A program made the translations under genes and the position numbers. The notes below the pieces were generated by a model. That model was not told the origin of the DNA. It was given only the letters and a program-made list of their open reading frames with translations, and did not search any database. Positions 15,769 through 22,558 of a stretch of 24,906 nucleotides of DNA are shown piece by piece. Source of the stretch: an uncultured Alphaproteobacteria bacterium (GTDB lineage Bacteria; Pseudomonadota; Alphaproteobacteria; CAAHEQ01; UBA3637); contig CALXTZ010000005.1 in assembly GCA_944391545.1 (NCBI GenBank), positions 1 to 24,906 of the forward strand, read 5' to 3'. How positions within the stretch are numbered: position 1 is the first letter of the stretch; every line of letters begins with the position of its first letter.

Positions 15769-15783
15769 TTTGAATTTCGTCAA
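15755..15783 (-). promoter_or_regulatory. Possible promoter of the PEBP gene, overlapping the hairpin
   Basis: TTGACG (15783-15778) and TATCTT (15760-15755) are 17 bases apart on the minus strand. The -10 is also one arm of the hairpin at 15739-15768. Only 4 of 6 -10 bases match consensus. Confidence 0.35.
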
Positions 15784-15791
15784 GAAACGTC

Positions 15792-16646
15792 TTATTTTTT
15801 CTTTGTTCGGAGCAAGTCCAGGATTTTAACAAGCTCATCCCTTAACTGCCGGCGATCGACAACCGCGTCAATCATCCCGTGTTCCAGCAAATATTCGGCA
15901 GTCTGGAAATTATCGGGCAACTTTTCGCGAACGGTTTGTTCGATAACGCGCCGACCAGCAAAAGCAATCATGGCATTCGGTTCGGCCAAAGCAACATCAC
16001 CGAGCATGGCAAATGAAGCCGTGACGCCGCCTGTTGTCGGGTTTGTTAAAATCGTAATATAAGGCAGTCCTTTTTCCTTTAATTGTTTGACGGCCAAAGT
16101 TGTCCGCGGCATTTGCATCAAAGATAAAATGCCTTCTTGCATACGAGCGCCGCCGGAGGAGGGGACAATAATCAATGCTGCATCTTGCAAAACAGCCAAA
16201 TTTGCCGCCGCAATAATGGCTTCGCCCACCGCCGTTCCCATGGATCCGCCCATAAAGGCAAAATCAAAAACGGCCACCACAGCCGGGTATCCGCCGATTG
16301 TTCCGTGAGCAACGACAATCGCATCGTCTTGTTTTGTTTTTTTGCGAGCCTCTTTTAAGCGATCCGTATATTTCTTTAAGTCAACGAAATTCAACGGATC
16401 GGTTTTGACTTCCGGTAATTGAATCAGCGAATAATGTTCGCCGTCGAATAACATTTCCAATCGTCTGAAAACCGGCAGCTTGAAATGATAGCCGCAATTC
16501 GGACAAATTTGATTGTTTTCATCCAATTCTTTGTGGAAAATCATTTTCTCACAATGCGGACAACCGGTCCATAAATGATCCGGTATTTCTTTTTGCGGCA
16601 CTAACTTGCTGATTTTAGGCCGGACATAGTTTGTAAGCCAGTTCAT
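15792..16646 (-). CDS. accD: Acetyl-CoA carboxylase carboxyltransferase subunit beta
   Basis: 284 aa. The N-terminal zinc ribbon has C-x2-C (GCPHC) and C-x2-C (CPNCGYHF), with 19 residues between the pairs. The carboxyltransferase core has AFMGGSMGTAVGEAI, IIVPSSGGARMQEG, TNPTTGGVTASFAMLGDV and FAGRRVIEQTV. With AccA it transfers CO2 from biotin to acetyl-CoA, the first step of fatty-acid synthesis. AAGGGA stands before the ATG. It starts 12 bases after ihfB and is probably co-transcribed with it. Confidence 0.96.
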   Translation of the reverse strand: MNWLTNYVRPKISKLVPQKEIPDHLWTGCPHCEKMIFHKELDENNQICPNCGYHFKLPVFRRLEMLFDGEHYSLIQLPEVKTDPLNFVDLKKYTDRLKEARKKTKQDDAIVVAHGTIGGYPAVVAVFDFAFMGGSMGTAVGEAIIAAANLAVLQDAALIIVPSSGGARMQEGILSLMQMPRTTLAVKQLKEKGLPYITILTNPTTGGVTASFAMLGDVALAEPNAMIAFAGRRVIEQTVREKLPDNFQTAEYLLEHGMIDAVVDRRQLRDELVKILDLLRTKKK

Positions 16647-16658
16647 GAGTCCCTTCTT

Positions 16659-16943
16659 TTAAACTGTTGGATTAATTCTTTTTTTCAATAATTTGCCGGC
16701 TTTAAAAAATGGCACGGTTTTTTGATCGACCATAACGGCTTCTCCCGTTTTGGGATTGCGGGCTTTACGCGGTTTGCGCGTCCGAACGGAAAAAACGCCG
16801 AATCCGCGCAATTCAACGCGATTGCCGTCTTTTAAAGCTTTTGTAATTTCGTCGAAAACCGTAGACACAATGCGTTCGGCATCCGTGTGATACAGATGAG
16901 GGTTTTCTTTTGCAATTTTTTCAATTAATTCTGAACGTGTCAT
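16659..16943 (-). CDS. ihfB: Integration host factor beta-type HU/IHF protein
   Basis: 94 aa, the usual length. HU/IHF fold: MTRSELIEKIAKENPHLY, then RVELRGFGVFSVRTRKPRKA with RNPKTGEAV (the DNA-intercalating arm). The early LYHTDAERIV stretch and the total length favour IHF-beta over HU. It bends DNA and supports recombination and replication. It precedes accD on the minus strand. A possible promoter (ATGACA and TATTTA with 17 bases between) lies about 60-100 bases upstream. Confidence 0.88.
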   Translation of the reverse strand: MTRSELIEKIAKENPHLYHTDAERIVSTVFDEITKALKDGNRVELRGFGVFSVRTRKPRKARNPKTGEAVMVDQKTVPFFKAGKLLKKRINPTV

Positions 16944-17042
16944 CTTATTCCTTCCTTTGGTTATTTATTTATCTTGAACGTGCCACAAAGGGGAGAAAAT
17001 GTCAACATAAATATAGACTTTTCATGATTTTGTCATATTTGT

Positions 17043-17131
17043 AAAAATCACAGGACAGCACAAGCACCGTTGATATTGCTTTGTCCTGCGGGGCAACAGA
17101 GTTCCCCGACGGACAGCCTTCTGTCGGTTGG
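17043..17131 (-). ncRNA. Hairpin-rich stretch, possible structured RNA with terminator
   Basis: Three successive hairpins: CAGGACA/TGTCCTG (17051-17057, 17082-17088), CGGGG/CCCCG (17089-17093, 17104-17108), and CCGAC-G-GACAG-CCTT-CTGTC-G-GTTGG (17106-17131, which competes with the second). Read on the minus strand, the last hairpin is followed by five Us (17047-17043). I recognise no Rfam-type family; it is not 4.5S, RNase P or tmRNA by their conserved motifs. Confidence 0.3.
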
Positions 17132-17398
17132 TGATACTTTGATGGTTTTCGCAGAGCAGGGAGATGTGCGCTTCATAAAAGAGCGTCACACAGGCAGGAA
17201 TTTAAAATAGTGTGTCTTAATATCGGTGCAGAGACGGTTTATCAGCGTGCGCATCATCCAATGACTGGGATTTAAACGATGAACGCGCTCATAGAAAGAT
17301 TTTCGGCGCATTGAAATTGACAATTTTCGGCACGAAACCACGCACGGAGCGGTAAAACGTAACATATTTTGAAAGAAAAACGGTCCGGCCGTCCGGTG

Positions 17399-17437
17399 TG
17401 TGGATAACACCAAAAGTAATCCACAAAGTTATCCACA
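17399..17437. promoter_or_regulatory. Cluster of three DnaA-box-like 9-mers
   Basis: TGTGGATAA (17399-17407) is a perfect box on the minus strand, TAATCCACA (17417-17425) matches 8 of 9, and TTATCCACA (17429-17437) is perfect. AT-rich sequence follows on the right. They may mark a DnaA-regulated site, a titration site or an origin. Confidence 0.6.
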
Positions 17438-17491
17438 GGCTGATTAACTATTTGATTTAAAAGGGAAGATCTCTCATTTGCCTTAATATAA

Positions 17492-17519
17492 TTGTCGCAT
17501 AATTTATATTATGAATAGT
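17492..17519 (+). other. dif-like XerCD site, candidate left attachment site of the provirus
   Basis: XerC-type arm TTGTCGCATAA (17492-17502), six central bases TTTATA, XerD-type arm TTATGAATAGT (17509-17519). The inner part (17495-17513) differs from the proteobacterial dif consensus, as I recall it, at one central position. Only the outer XerD arm deviates, as expected of a host/element hybrid site. Provirus genes begin about 200 bases to the right; 17520-17733 has no convincing gene. Confidence 0.6.
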
Positions 17520-17733
17520 CAAAACGTAAACAGTATGACACATATCAGTTCGGAAACCCGCAGAAAAGCTGGAAGACTTAAGAAAAAAAGTAAGATTTTT
17601 GATACGAAATAAGTTATTGATTTTAATTATTTTTCTATAAGTGATTGATTTTACATGCGATTGTATGAGTTTAAAAATCTGACTACTTGTGATAAAATAC
17701 GAAGATGGCGGCTAGAGCTGTCGGGAGGAAAAA

Positions 17734-18183
17734 ATGAACAGGAAAGACCAAATTGAACACATCGAAAAAGAGATTGACCGACTTCAAAAAGTCGTTGGTG
17801 CCTCTATAATCGATTTAAAAGAGGCTAGAAGAGATTTAAATGTTTTGGCTACCTACCTAGCAAAGAACAAAGAAGAGCTTATCAGCGCCCGTAAAAACGC
17901 CCTTATCGTGCGTTATATGAACGCATATATTGAAAAAGGGCTGAAAGTAAGTGAAGCCATTTTAAAAACGGCCGAAAAAATGGAAGAATCGCCCCGGTTC
18001 ATACAAACCGTTTATGCAATTAATGAACAGGCCGACCGAATCGCAAAGAAACAGGCTGATTTCTATCTTGTTCAAAGGATGAAAGCGTTGAAATACCCGA
18101 ATCGGGAGATTGCTAAAGTTGCCGGATATTCTGAAAAATATGTATATGACCTTATTAAACAGATGAAGCAGAAACAAAGATAA
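17734..18183 (+). CDS. Coiled-coil protein with C-terminal helix-turn-helix, provirus regulator candidate
   Basis: 149 aa. Residues 1-60 form a charged, heptad-like coiled coil (IEHIEKEIDRLQKVVG...). The C-terminus (RMKALKYPNREIAKVAGYSEKYVYDLIKQMKQKQR) looks like a small helix-turn-helix with recognition helix SEKYVYDLIKQ. It is the only clear plus-strand gene of the block, convergent with the structural cassette and ended by a strong terminator. Shine-Dalgarno GGGAGG is 6 bases before the ATG. It could be a repressor, an activator or a DNA-packaging protein; no family is recognised. Confidence 0.65.
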   Translation: MNRKDQIEHIEKEIDRLQKVVGASIIDLKEARRDLNVLATYLAKNKEELISARKNALIVRYMNAYIEKGLKVSEAILKTAEKMEESPRFIQTVYAINEQADRIAKKQADFYLVQRMKALKYPNREIAKVAGYSEKYVYDLIKQMKQKQR

Positions 18184-18208
18184 TCAAAAAAAATGTCCAT
18201 ATGTGAGC

Positions 18209-18235
18209 AAAAGCCCCTGATCGGGGCTTTTTTTT
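18209..18235 (+). terminator. Rho-independent terminator
   Basis: GCCCC (18213-18217), loop TGATC, GGGGC (18223-18227), then eight Ts (18228-18235). It ends the coiled-coil/HTH gene. The stem can also slow minus-strand transcription, though with a shorter U run on that side, so it may serve as a convergent terminator. Confidence 0.85.
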
Positions 18236-18344
18236 ACAAGATACCGGCGAATAAATCTTTTTTTGGAGTTATTTTGCGGCGTTTTCTTGCGGTTGTTTTT
18301 CGTGTTTTGCATGCTTTGATTGTTTTTTTACGTTTTTTTGCCAT
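18234..18344 (-). CDS. Very basic 36-aa protein, last gene of the structural cassette
   Basis: Translation starts MAKKRKKTIKACKTRKTTAR and ends PKKDLFAGIL, with more than a third Lys/Arg. GGGGGTTAAC stands before the ATG, and the preceding gene's stop is one base away. Small basic proteins in tailless phages often bind DNA in the virion; that is only a suggestion. Its stop abuts the convergent terminator. Confidence 0.65.
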   Translation of the reverse strand: MAKKRKKTIKACKTRKTTARKRRKITPKKDLFAGIL

Positions 18345-18345
18345 G

Positions 18346-18483
18346 TTAACCCCCTATTCCGATTAATTTTACCAACTCAATAACGCCTTGTGGGATTGCC
18401 ATTGCGCCGGTTAAAACCGCACCGATGGTTGTCAAGACGCCGCCCCAGAATGTTTTTGTTTTTAACGTTTCTTTGATTTTCAT
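18346..18483 (-). CDS. 45-aa single-helix membrane protein
   Basis: Begins MKIKETLKTKTFWGGVLTTI and ends in a Gly/Ile-rich tail (IELVKLIGIGG). The hydrophobic part runs from about 13 to 45 with a basic N-terminal end. The ATG overlaps the previous gene's TGA (ATGA). It is a candidate virion membrane protein or holin-like peptide. Confidence 0.65.
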   Translation of the reverse strand: MKIKETLKTKTFWGGVLTTIGAVLTGAMAIPQGVIELVKLIGIGG

Positions 18484-18614
18484 GATGTTCTCCTTTTTGT
18501 TTTGTAAACCACCTGCTCAACAAGGCTTAACCGCTTGTCAAGCCGTGCATGGACGAGCAAGACCGCAATCAATGTCGGACTGTTTCCCAAGATATTGAAA
18601 AGCAATTCTTCCAT
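18480..18614 (-). CDS. 44-aa small protein
   Basis: Starts MEELLFNILGNSPTLIAVLL and ends VVYKTKRRTS. It has a short N-terminal hydrophobic helix and a basic C-terminal end. AGGTGA lies 4 bases before the ATG. It ends in a 4-base ATGA overlap with the next gene, so the pair is translationally coupled. Position after the lysin-like gene makes a lysis accessory role possible. Confidence 0.6.
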   Translation of the reverse strand: MEELLFNILGNSPTLIAVLLVHARLDKRLSLVEQVVYKTKRRTS

Positions 18615-18618
18615 GAGG

Positions 18619-18828
18619 TCACCTCACCTTTTTAATCAGCCAATAAGCTCCGAACAAAAGAGCCGTCCACGGTAAGATTTTCGACCAGTTCAGAACAGTT
18701 TTGTCCGGAACTGTCGCTTGTTCGATAACGATTTCCGGCTGTTTTGTGGATGACTTTAACCAGTCATAGGCCAAAGCGGCTGTTGATGCGATTGCTGTTG
18801 CGCCGACAATAAGTAAAGGTATTGCCAT
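18619..18828 (-). CDS. 69-aa membrane protein
   Basis: Two hydrophobic segments: MAIPLLIVGATAIASTAALA at the N-terminus and ILPWTALLFGAYWLIKKV at the C-terminus, separated by about 30 polar residues. No signal-peptidase site is obvious. It lies one base downstream of the hydrolase gene and 4 bases before the next. Candidate virion membrane protein or holin; no family recognised. Confidence 0.65.
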   Translation of the reverse strand: MAIPLLIVGATAIASTAALAYDWLKSSTKQPEIVIEQATVPDKTVLNWSKILPWTALLFGAYWLIKKVR

Positions 18829-18829
18829 T

Positions 18830-19318
18830 TTATGCTACTCCTTTGTAAAAAATGTGATTGCCAATTTGAACGGTTTGTTGTCCGGAACTTGCCCAGCCGG
18901 GCGACGTATAAGCGGCATGATAATGTGTCGCGCCGTCTGTTGTATCCGGTAGATTGTCTTTTAATGCCAGCTTTGCCAATGCAACAGCCTGTTTAAATTG
19001 CGGGTCGTCTTCTGTGACATCCAAAACTTGTCGGCGGTTCGGGTCGTTTTCATTCCAACAAGAAAACTGATACGGTTTTAAAACCACCTCTTCGACTGTT
19101 CGCCCCCACCATTTTCCGGCATTCACACGATTCATGACAACATTCATAACAGCCTGCATGCCCCAGCGGCCATCCCCTCGTGCCTCGCCCCAAGCCGTCC
19201 GTGCAAGCAAGTCAACTTCGCGGTCTTCGCTCGTTAAAATGTATTTATTGGCCATTCTGTACACCCACCAACTAATCGGAAGTATCAGAAGAAGTTTCAG
19301 TGTTTTGTGTCGTTTCAT
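18830..19318 (-). CDS. SleB-type cell-wall hydrolase (candidate virus lysin)
   Basis: 162 aa. Hydrolase_2/SleB features: LLARTAWGEARGDGRWGMQA, with the catalytic Glu in GEARG, then VMNVVMNRVNAGKWWGRTV, QFSCWNENDPNR, and THYHAAYTSPGWASSGQQTVQIGNHIFYKG. This family cleaves peptidoglycan (lytic transglycosylase). A basic N-terminus and hydrophobic segment (LLLILPISWWVYRMA) would anchor or export it. A start at 19255 (MANKYILTSED) would remove that segment. From 19318 it overlaps the upstream gene by 47 bases. Confidence 0.88.
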   Translation of the reverse strand: MKRHKTLKLLLILPISWWVYRMANKYILTSEDREVDLLARTAWGEARGDGRWGMQAVMNVVMNRVNAGKWWGRTVEEVVLKPYQFSCWNENDPNRRQVLDVTEDDPQFKQAVALAKLALKDNLPDTTDGATHYHAAYTSPGWASSGQQTVQIGNHIFYKGVA

Positions 19319-19619
19319 CTTTCGGATACTTTCTTTTAATTTCAGTAATTAAATCAGACCATTTCGTGGTATTGTTTAACTTATCCCAATACATCATATC
19401 CAGTTGATCACCAATCGGTGGATATTCTTCGCGTCGTTTTTCCGTATATGTCTTTTCCGGCGCCGCCGGCGCATATCCCGACAAGTACCAGTTGCCATCC
19501 GCCCCCTGCTCTACGTCCATCAATTCCATTCCCAGGGACTTGTAAAACGCCTCATCCGTACCTATGCCGACATGACATTGTTTTGTTTCGTCGTCGATAA
19601 TTTCCGCATATTTCATCAT
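19272..19619 (-). CDS. Tail-fibre-assembly-like small protein, 115 aa
   Basis: The middle part (YTEKRREEYPPIGDQLDMMY, then KWSDLITEIKRKYPK) matches the pattern of small tail-fibre accessory proteins of tailed phages, where such a KRAAEYPSIGDQLD segment is common. The N-terminal 50 residues are a small beta-rich part (KYAEIIDDETKQCHVGIGTDEAF), and the C-terminus is Thr/Ser/Asp-rich. AGGGAGG precedes the ATG. Here it may help spike or receptor-binding assembly. Confidence 0.65.
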   Translation of the reverse strand: MMKYAEIIDDETKQCHVGIGTDEAFYKSLGMELMDVEQGADGNWYLSGYAPAAPEKTYTEKRREEYPPIGDQLDMMYWDKLNNTTKWSDLITEIKRKYPKDETTQNTETSSDTSD

Positions 19620-19622
19620 TTT

Positions 19623-19952
19623 TTAGGCCTCCCTGCATGGGTAAAAGGTTAAATAAGCGCCGGAGATTGACGGAAACGCCAAAATGTCGCCCGCTTTAAC
19701 CGGAATTGTCACCTGAAACGTTGTTCCGGCCCAATCACCCGAATAACCGACAAGATGAACCGGAATAGGGCCGCCATTCATCATGATTGTGTACGTGTAG
19801 TTAACGTCTCCAATAGTTCCGGATGCAAAAATCCAACCGTCCGAAGGTGCCGTGTAATTTGTGGCAATTTCGATACCGGCTTCCCATTTCGGCATCCCCC
19901 ATCCGACAATCTCTGCTTTATTACCGCGCGTTAAACTGTTATTGACAATCAT
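19623..19952 (-). CDS. Beta-rich 109-aa protein, candidate spike or vertex protein
   Basis: No family recognised. It is built from short beta-like strands and glycine turns (NYTAPSDGWIFASGTIGDVN, TFQVTIPVKAGDILAFP), like a small jelly-roll or receptor-binding head. There is no signal peptide or membrane helix. Its start overlaps the upstream gene by 4 bases (ATGA). The place next to a tail-fibre-assembly-like gene supports a host-attachment role. Confidence 0.6.
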   Translation of the reverse strand: MIVNNSLTRGNKAEIVGWGMPKWEAGIEIATNYTAPSDGWIFASGTIGDVNYTYTIMMNGGPIPVHLVGYSGDWAGTTFQVTIPVKAGDILAFPSISGAYLTFYPCREA

Positions 19953-20554
19953 TTGAATACCCCAACATGTGCGGTTGCTCCGGCCGGACCAAAAATAGAA
20001 ACGGTTCCTTTGAAATTTTCTAATTCAAAAACGCCCCATTGAAACAGGACAAAACCAAAAGCCGAGATAGCCGAGGCCGACAAATTTTGAACGACAACTT
20101 TTTGTACTTTTTCGGTTACCTCGTATAAATAGACGCCACCTTCAGGTATTGTAATTTGTCCGGCAACGCACTGTGTGGCCGGACTTCTTTCGATGTACAC
20201 CGGATTGTCGGTTGTTGACTGAACCGTAACCGTGCCTGAAACAGAAAGCCGACGGTCGTCCAATTTTCCGATGGCCAAGCCGATTTTAACGGTCATCGTT
20301 TCCGTTGCGTGTGTATTCCGAATTTGCAAAAACGGAACAACCTCATCGTTCGGGTATGTGTAAATCATACCTGTTTGAAGCTTTGTAAATCCGCCTGAAC
20401 CACCATAACACACCTCGATATTGTCCGGTAAGGAGCATTCCAAAATCTCGCTGGCCTGATGGTCGTATCGAAGTGGATAAAGTGTTCCGGGGGCGATTTC
20501 AATGTCAAACTCACGATAAGGAGCGGTTAATGTGCCAAGATTAAAATTTGTCAT
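19949..20554 (-). CDS. Beta-rich 201-aa protein, candidate spike or penton protein
   Basis: No family recognised. It is soluble and beta-rich in two halves: residues 1-100 (EFDIEIAPGTLYPLRYDHQA, FLQIRNTHATETMTVKIGLA) and 110-201 (GTVTVQSTTDNPVYIERSPA, QKVVVQNLSASAISAFGFVL). It is similar in style to spike-base or cell-surface-binding proteins of tailless phages. It overlaps the genes on both sides by 4 bases (ATGA). Confidence 0.6.
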   Translation of the reverse strand: MTNFNLGTLTAPYREFDIEIAPGTLYPLRYDHQASEILECSLPDNIEVCYGGSGGFTKLQTGMIYTYPNDEVVPFLQIRNTHATETMTVKIGLAIGKLDDRRLSVSGTVTVQSTTDNPVYIERSPATQCVAGQITIPEGGVYLYEVTEKVQKVVVQNLSASAISAFGFVLFQWGVFELENFKGTVSIFGPAGATAHVGVFK

Positions 20555-20943
20555 TTGTTACTCCAAAAATAAAAAATCAAAACAGCTCCGGCAATAACGG
20601 CAAAAGGACGCAAACTGTCAAAAAAACGGCTACTTTCATTCTGTGAACCGGAATATGCATCCGAATAGGCTTTCCCGGTGGAATTAATTGCCGTTTCTGT
20701 CAAAGTTTGAAAACTTTTTAAACTTTGTCCGATTAAATCTTCATTGCTATCTAACGCGCTCGTTAATGTCGTTTGATTGTTTTCAAGGATATTTGACAGA
20801 TTTTGGCCAGACAAGCCCTCCATGTACAAATCGCCGCCGGTGATGAGGTTGTCAGACGACAAATCCCCAATCGTACCGGATGATTGTTTGCTTTCATTAT
20901 ACGTCGTCGATGATGACTTTGATTTTGAACTGAAAAGCCCCAT
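20551..20943 (-). CDS. 130-aa C-terminally anchored membrane protein
   Basis: Polar, Ser/Thr/Asn-rich N-terminal 110 residues with a heptad-like stretch (NLSNILENNQTTLTSALDSN), then one C-terminal helix (LRPFAVIAGAVLIFYFWSNK). N-terminal KSKSSSTTYNES is low complexity. Start and stop overlap neighbours by 1 and 4 bases. One of three consecutive proteins of this design; likely virion membrane proteins. Confidence 0.65.
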   Translation of the reverse strand: MGLFSSKSKSSSTTYNESKQSSGTIGDLSSDNLITGGDLYMEGLSGQNLSNILENNQTTLTSALDSNEDLIGQSLKSFQTLTETAINSTGKAYSDAYSGSQNESSRFFDSLRPFAVIAGAVLIFYFWSNK

Positions 20944-21194
20944 TATTTCATCCTCTTATAAACCACATAAGCCGCCAAACCGGCCGCAAACATTAAAACC
21001 GTTTTCACAAGGCCGACACTTCCGGAGTTTGAAGCTCCGGAATAAACTGAACCTAAATTGATGTCACCGCTGTCCGCCGTCGCACTGGATGACCCCAAGT
21101 CTAACGCCCCCAAAGAAGCATTGACATCTCGGAAGTATCCACCGCCGGTGCCGCTATTTTGATTCGTTTGTGTCGATGTGCCTTGCGCCGCCAT
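20943..21194 (-). CDS. 83-aa Gly/Ser-rich protein with a C-terminal membrane helix
   Basis: N-terminal 60 residues are Gly/Ser/Ala-rich (MAAQGTSTQTNQNSGTGGG); the C-terminus is SVGLVKTVLMFAAGLAAYVV followed by a basic end (YKRMK). The ATG directly follows the upstream TAA, with AAAGG about 7 bases before it. Candidate virion membrane or scaffold protein; no family recognised. Confidence 0.65.
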   Translation of the reverse strand: MAAQGTSTQTNQNSGTGGGYFRDVNASLGALDLGSSSATADSGDINLGSVYSGASNSGSVGLVKTVLMFAAGLAAYVVYKRMK

Positions 21195-21428
21195 TTAAAA
21201 TACCTTTAAAAGTTTCAACAAAACAAGCGTCCCGACACCAACGCCGGCCGCAACCGCAAAACGTTTCCAAAATAAAGTATTTTGATTCGCCAATTCTTGC
21301 GCGGCTGTTTCTGTTTCAAGTGTGACTTTTGTTTGTTCAGTGGCCGCCTTTGCGTTGAAAAAACTGCCGGCGACACTGCCAACCGTATTCAGCAAAGAAT
21401 CGTACCAACTTGTAGTTTGTTCTGCCAT
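21195..21428 (-). CDS. 77-aa helical protein with a C-terminal membrane helix
   Basis: N-terminal amphipathic helices (WYDSLLNTVGSVAGSFFNAK, VTLETETAAQELANQNTLFW), then RFAVAAGVGVGTLVLLKLLK. First gene after the hairpin that follows the capsid gene; GAGGTG is 5 bases before the ATG. Expected inner-membrane location during virion assembly. Confidence 0.65.
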   Translation of the reverse strand: MAEQTTSWYDSLLNTVGSVAGSFFNAKAATEQTKVTLETETAAQELANQNTLFWKRFAVAAGVGVGTLVLLKLLKVF

Positions 21429-21447
21429 TTTTCACCTCTTTTTTCCG

Positions 21448-21470
21448 AAAAGGCGGGGTTGCCCCCGCCC
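21448..21470 (-). terminator. GC-rich hairpin with T run after the capsid gene (attenuator)
   Basis: On the minus strand GGCGGGG (21469-21463), loop GCAA, CCCCGCC (21458-21452), then TTTT. It stands between the capsid gene and the small membrane protein genes, which have no separate promoter I can see. Partial termination would give more capsid than downstream product. Confidence 0.65.
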
Positions 21471-21479
21471 CGGGAGAAA

Positions 21480-22343
21480 CTAACCAATCGCCGCCAACAT
21501 TTCAGCAGGGATATTCTTGATGGAAACTGCCAACAAGTTGTAAGTACCACCTGTCGGTGCCGTACTGAATTGCGTTTTAAACCGCAAATCTGTCACACCA
21601 TTCATCGGCAATGCTCCGCGTGCCGAACCATCAGCGAACAAGTAGTTGAAATAACCGGTCAACTGCTTGTAACCGCGACTTTGCGAAACGTAAGCCATAA
21701 TTTCCGGCGCCACCTCGTCAATAATGTTTGAACCATTGCGGGTACATTCGCCTGAGGAAATAACACCGCTTCCGTTATCTGCCAAAACAGCCAGATAAGC
21801 ATCGTTTGCATCGCGCGGTAATGTGTCAACCGTTGAATAACCGGTTGTTGACATGTTTTGCGGGTAATTGATGACTTTGATGTAAGACCCCAAAGCGCTG
21901 TCAAAATCACGCCGTTCCGTCACAAACTGAACGTCCGTCACACCGGTAACCGTCGCGTTGCAATACACTTGAACCTGAATCGTCGTAATGTTCGAACAAC
22001 CCCATGCGAAAAAGTCTTTGTTGTTGTTTGTCGACATCATCAACCGCCCCAGATTCAAAGAAACAGTATTGGTCAAAGCTTGTTCTTGAATGCGATTGCC
22101 CAAGAAGCCGAAAACATCATACAGTTGGCTTAAATTGCAATTGATGACTTGGTCCCCGTTGATGGACAAAGCAACTTTGCCAACCGCCGCCTTGATGTTG
22201 GCCATGGTTGCCGCCGCGCCGCTGTTCGTGAATTTCAAAAGAATGTCATCAATCGTTGAAAATGACGGAATTGTGACAGTAATCACAGCACCGGCCGTAA
22301 CCGGCTTTGTGTCATGCACATAAACTTTTTTAATTTGAGACAT
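21480..22343 (-). CDS. Candidate major capsid protein, double-jelly-roll (PM2 P2-like)
   Basis: 287 aa, close to PM2 P2 (about 269 aa). It is beta-rich throughout: KPVTAGAVITVTIPSFSTID, NIKAAVGKVALSINGDQVIN and NCNLSQLYDVFGFLGNRIQE resemble the P2 N-terminal domain, and the C-terminal half (LTGYFNYLFADGSARGALPM, GTYNLLAVSIKNIPAEMLA) would form the second barrel. No signal peptide or membrane helix. GGGGG stands 6 bases before the ATG. The gene ends in TAG and is followed by a terminator-like hairpin. Context (packaging ATPase upstream, membrane proteins downstream) fits a tailless membrane-containing virus. Structural prediction would be decisive; the family call is by pattern only. Confidence 0.75.
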   Translation of the reverse strand: MSQIKKVYVHDTKPVTAGAVITVTIPSFSTIDDILLKFTNSGAAATMANIKAAVGKVALSINGDQVINCNLSQLYDVFGFLGNRIQEQALTNTVSLNLGRLMMSTNNNKDFFAWGCSNITTIQVQVYCNATVTGVTDVQFVTERRDFDSALGSYIKVINYPQNMSTTGYSTVDTLPRDANDAYLAVLADNGSGVISSGECTRNGSNIIDEVAPEIMAYVSQSRGYKQLTGYFNYLFADGSARGALPMNGVTDLRFKTQFSTAPTGGTYNLLAVSIKNIPAEMLAAIG

Positions 22344-22354
22344 TTATGACCCCC

Positions 22355-22450
22355 TTAAGCTTTGTTCAGCTTCGTTTTGACAAATTCGGTCACATAATTG
22401 CCGATGACGACCGCCAGGGCAATTACTGCTAATTTTTTCATGTTGTTCAT
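22355..22450 (-). CDS. 31-aa single-helix membrane protein
   Basis: Starts MNNMKKLAVIALAVVIGNYV and ends VKTKLNKA, so it has one membrane helix and a basic C-terminal end. The start at 22450 is supported by AGGAG 9 bases upstream; the frame is open farther up but without a Shine-Dalgarno. It lies just upstream of the capsid gene. A possible -35 (TTGACT) lies in the 22510s. Confidence 0.6.
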   Translation of the reverse strand: MNNMKKLAVIALAVVIGNYVTEFVKTKLNKA

Positions 22451-22558
22451 TTTGTTGTACTCCTGTTGATAAAAAAACTCAAAAATCACCCTTAAACACT
22501 TTTTCAAAAAAGTCAAATTGCAAAAACCGCAGAAATCCGCCATTCTTTCCTATATATA

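Noticed and set aside
17043..17131. tmRNA, 6S, RNase P or SRP RNA
   Set aside because: None of their conserved sequence motifs is present on either strand.
17186..17413. 75-codon minus-strand frame in the ihfB-dif interval
   Set aside because: No Shine-Dalgarno, odd amino-acid make-up, overlaps a DnaA box and shows no recognisable motif; treated as chance.
17511..17612. 33-codon plus-strand frame starting within the dif-like site (basic peptide)
   Set aside because: No Shine-Dalgarno and its start is part of the XerD arm; not supportable as a gene.
18830..19318. SleB-type gene as a spore-germination hydrolase
   Set aside because: It lies inside the virus cassette with small membrane proteins; a lysin role is simpler.
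21282..21731. 149-codon plus-strand frame opposite the capsid gene end
   Set aside because: Crosses the terminator hairpin and two real minus-strand genes; Cys/Arg-rich shadow.
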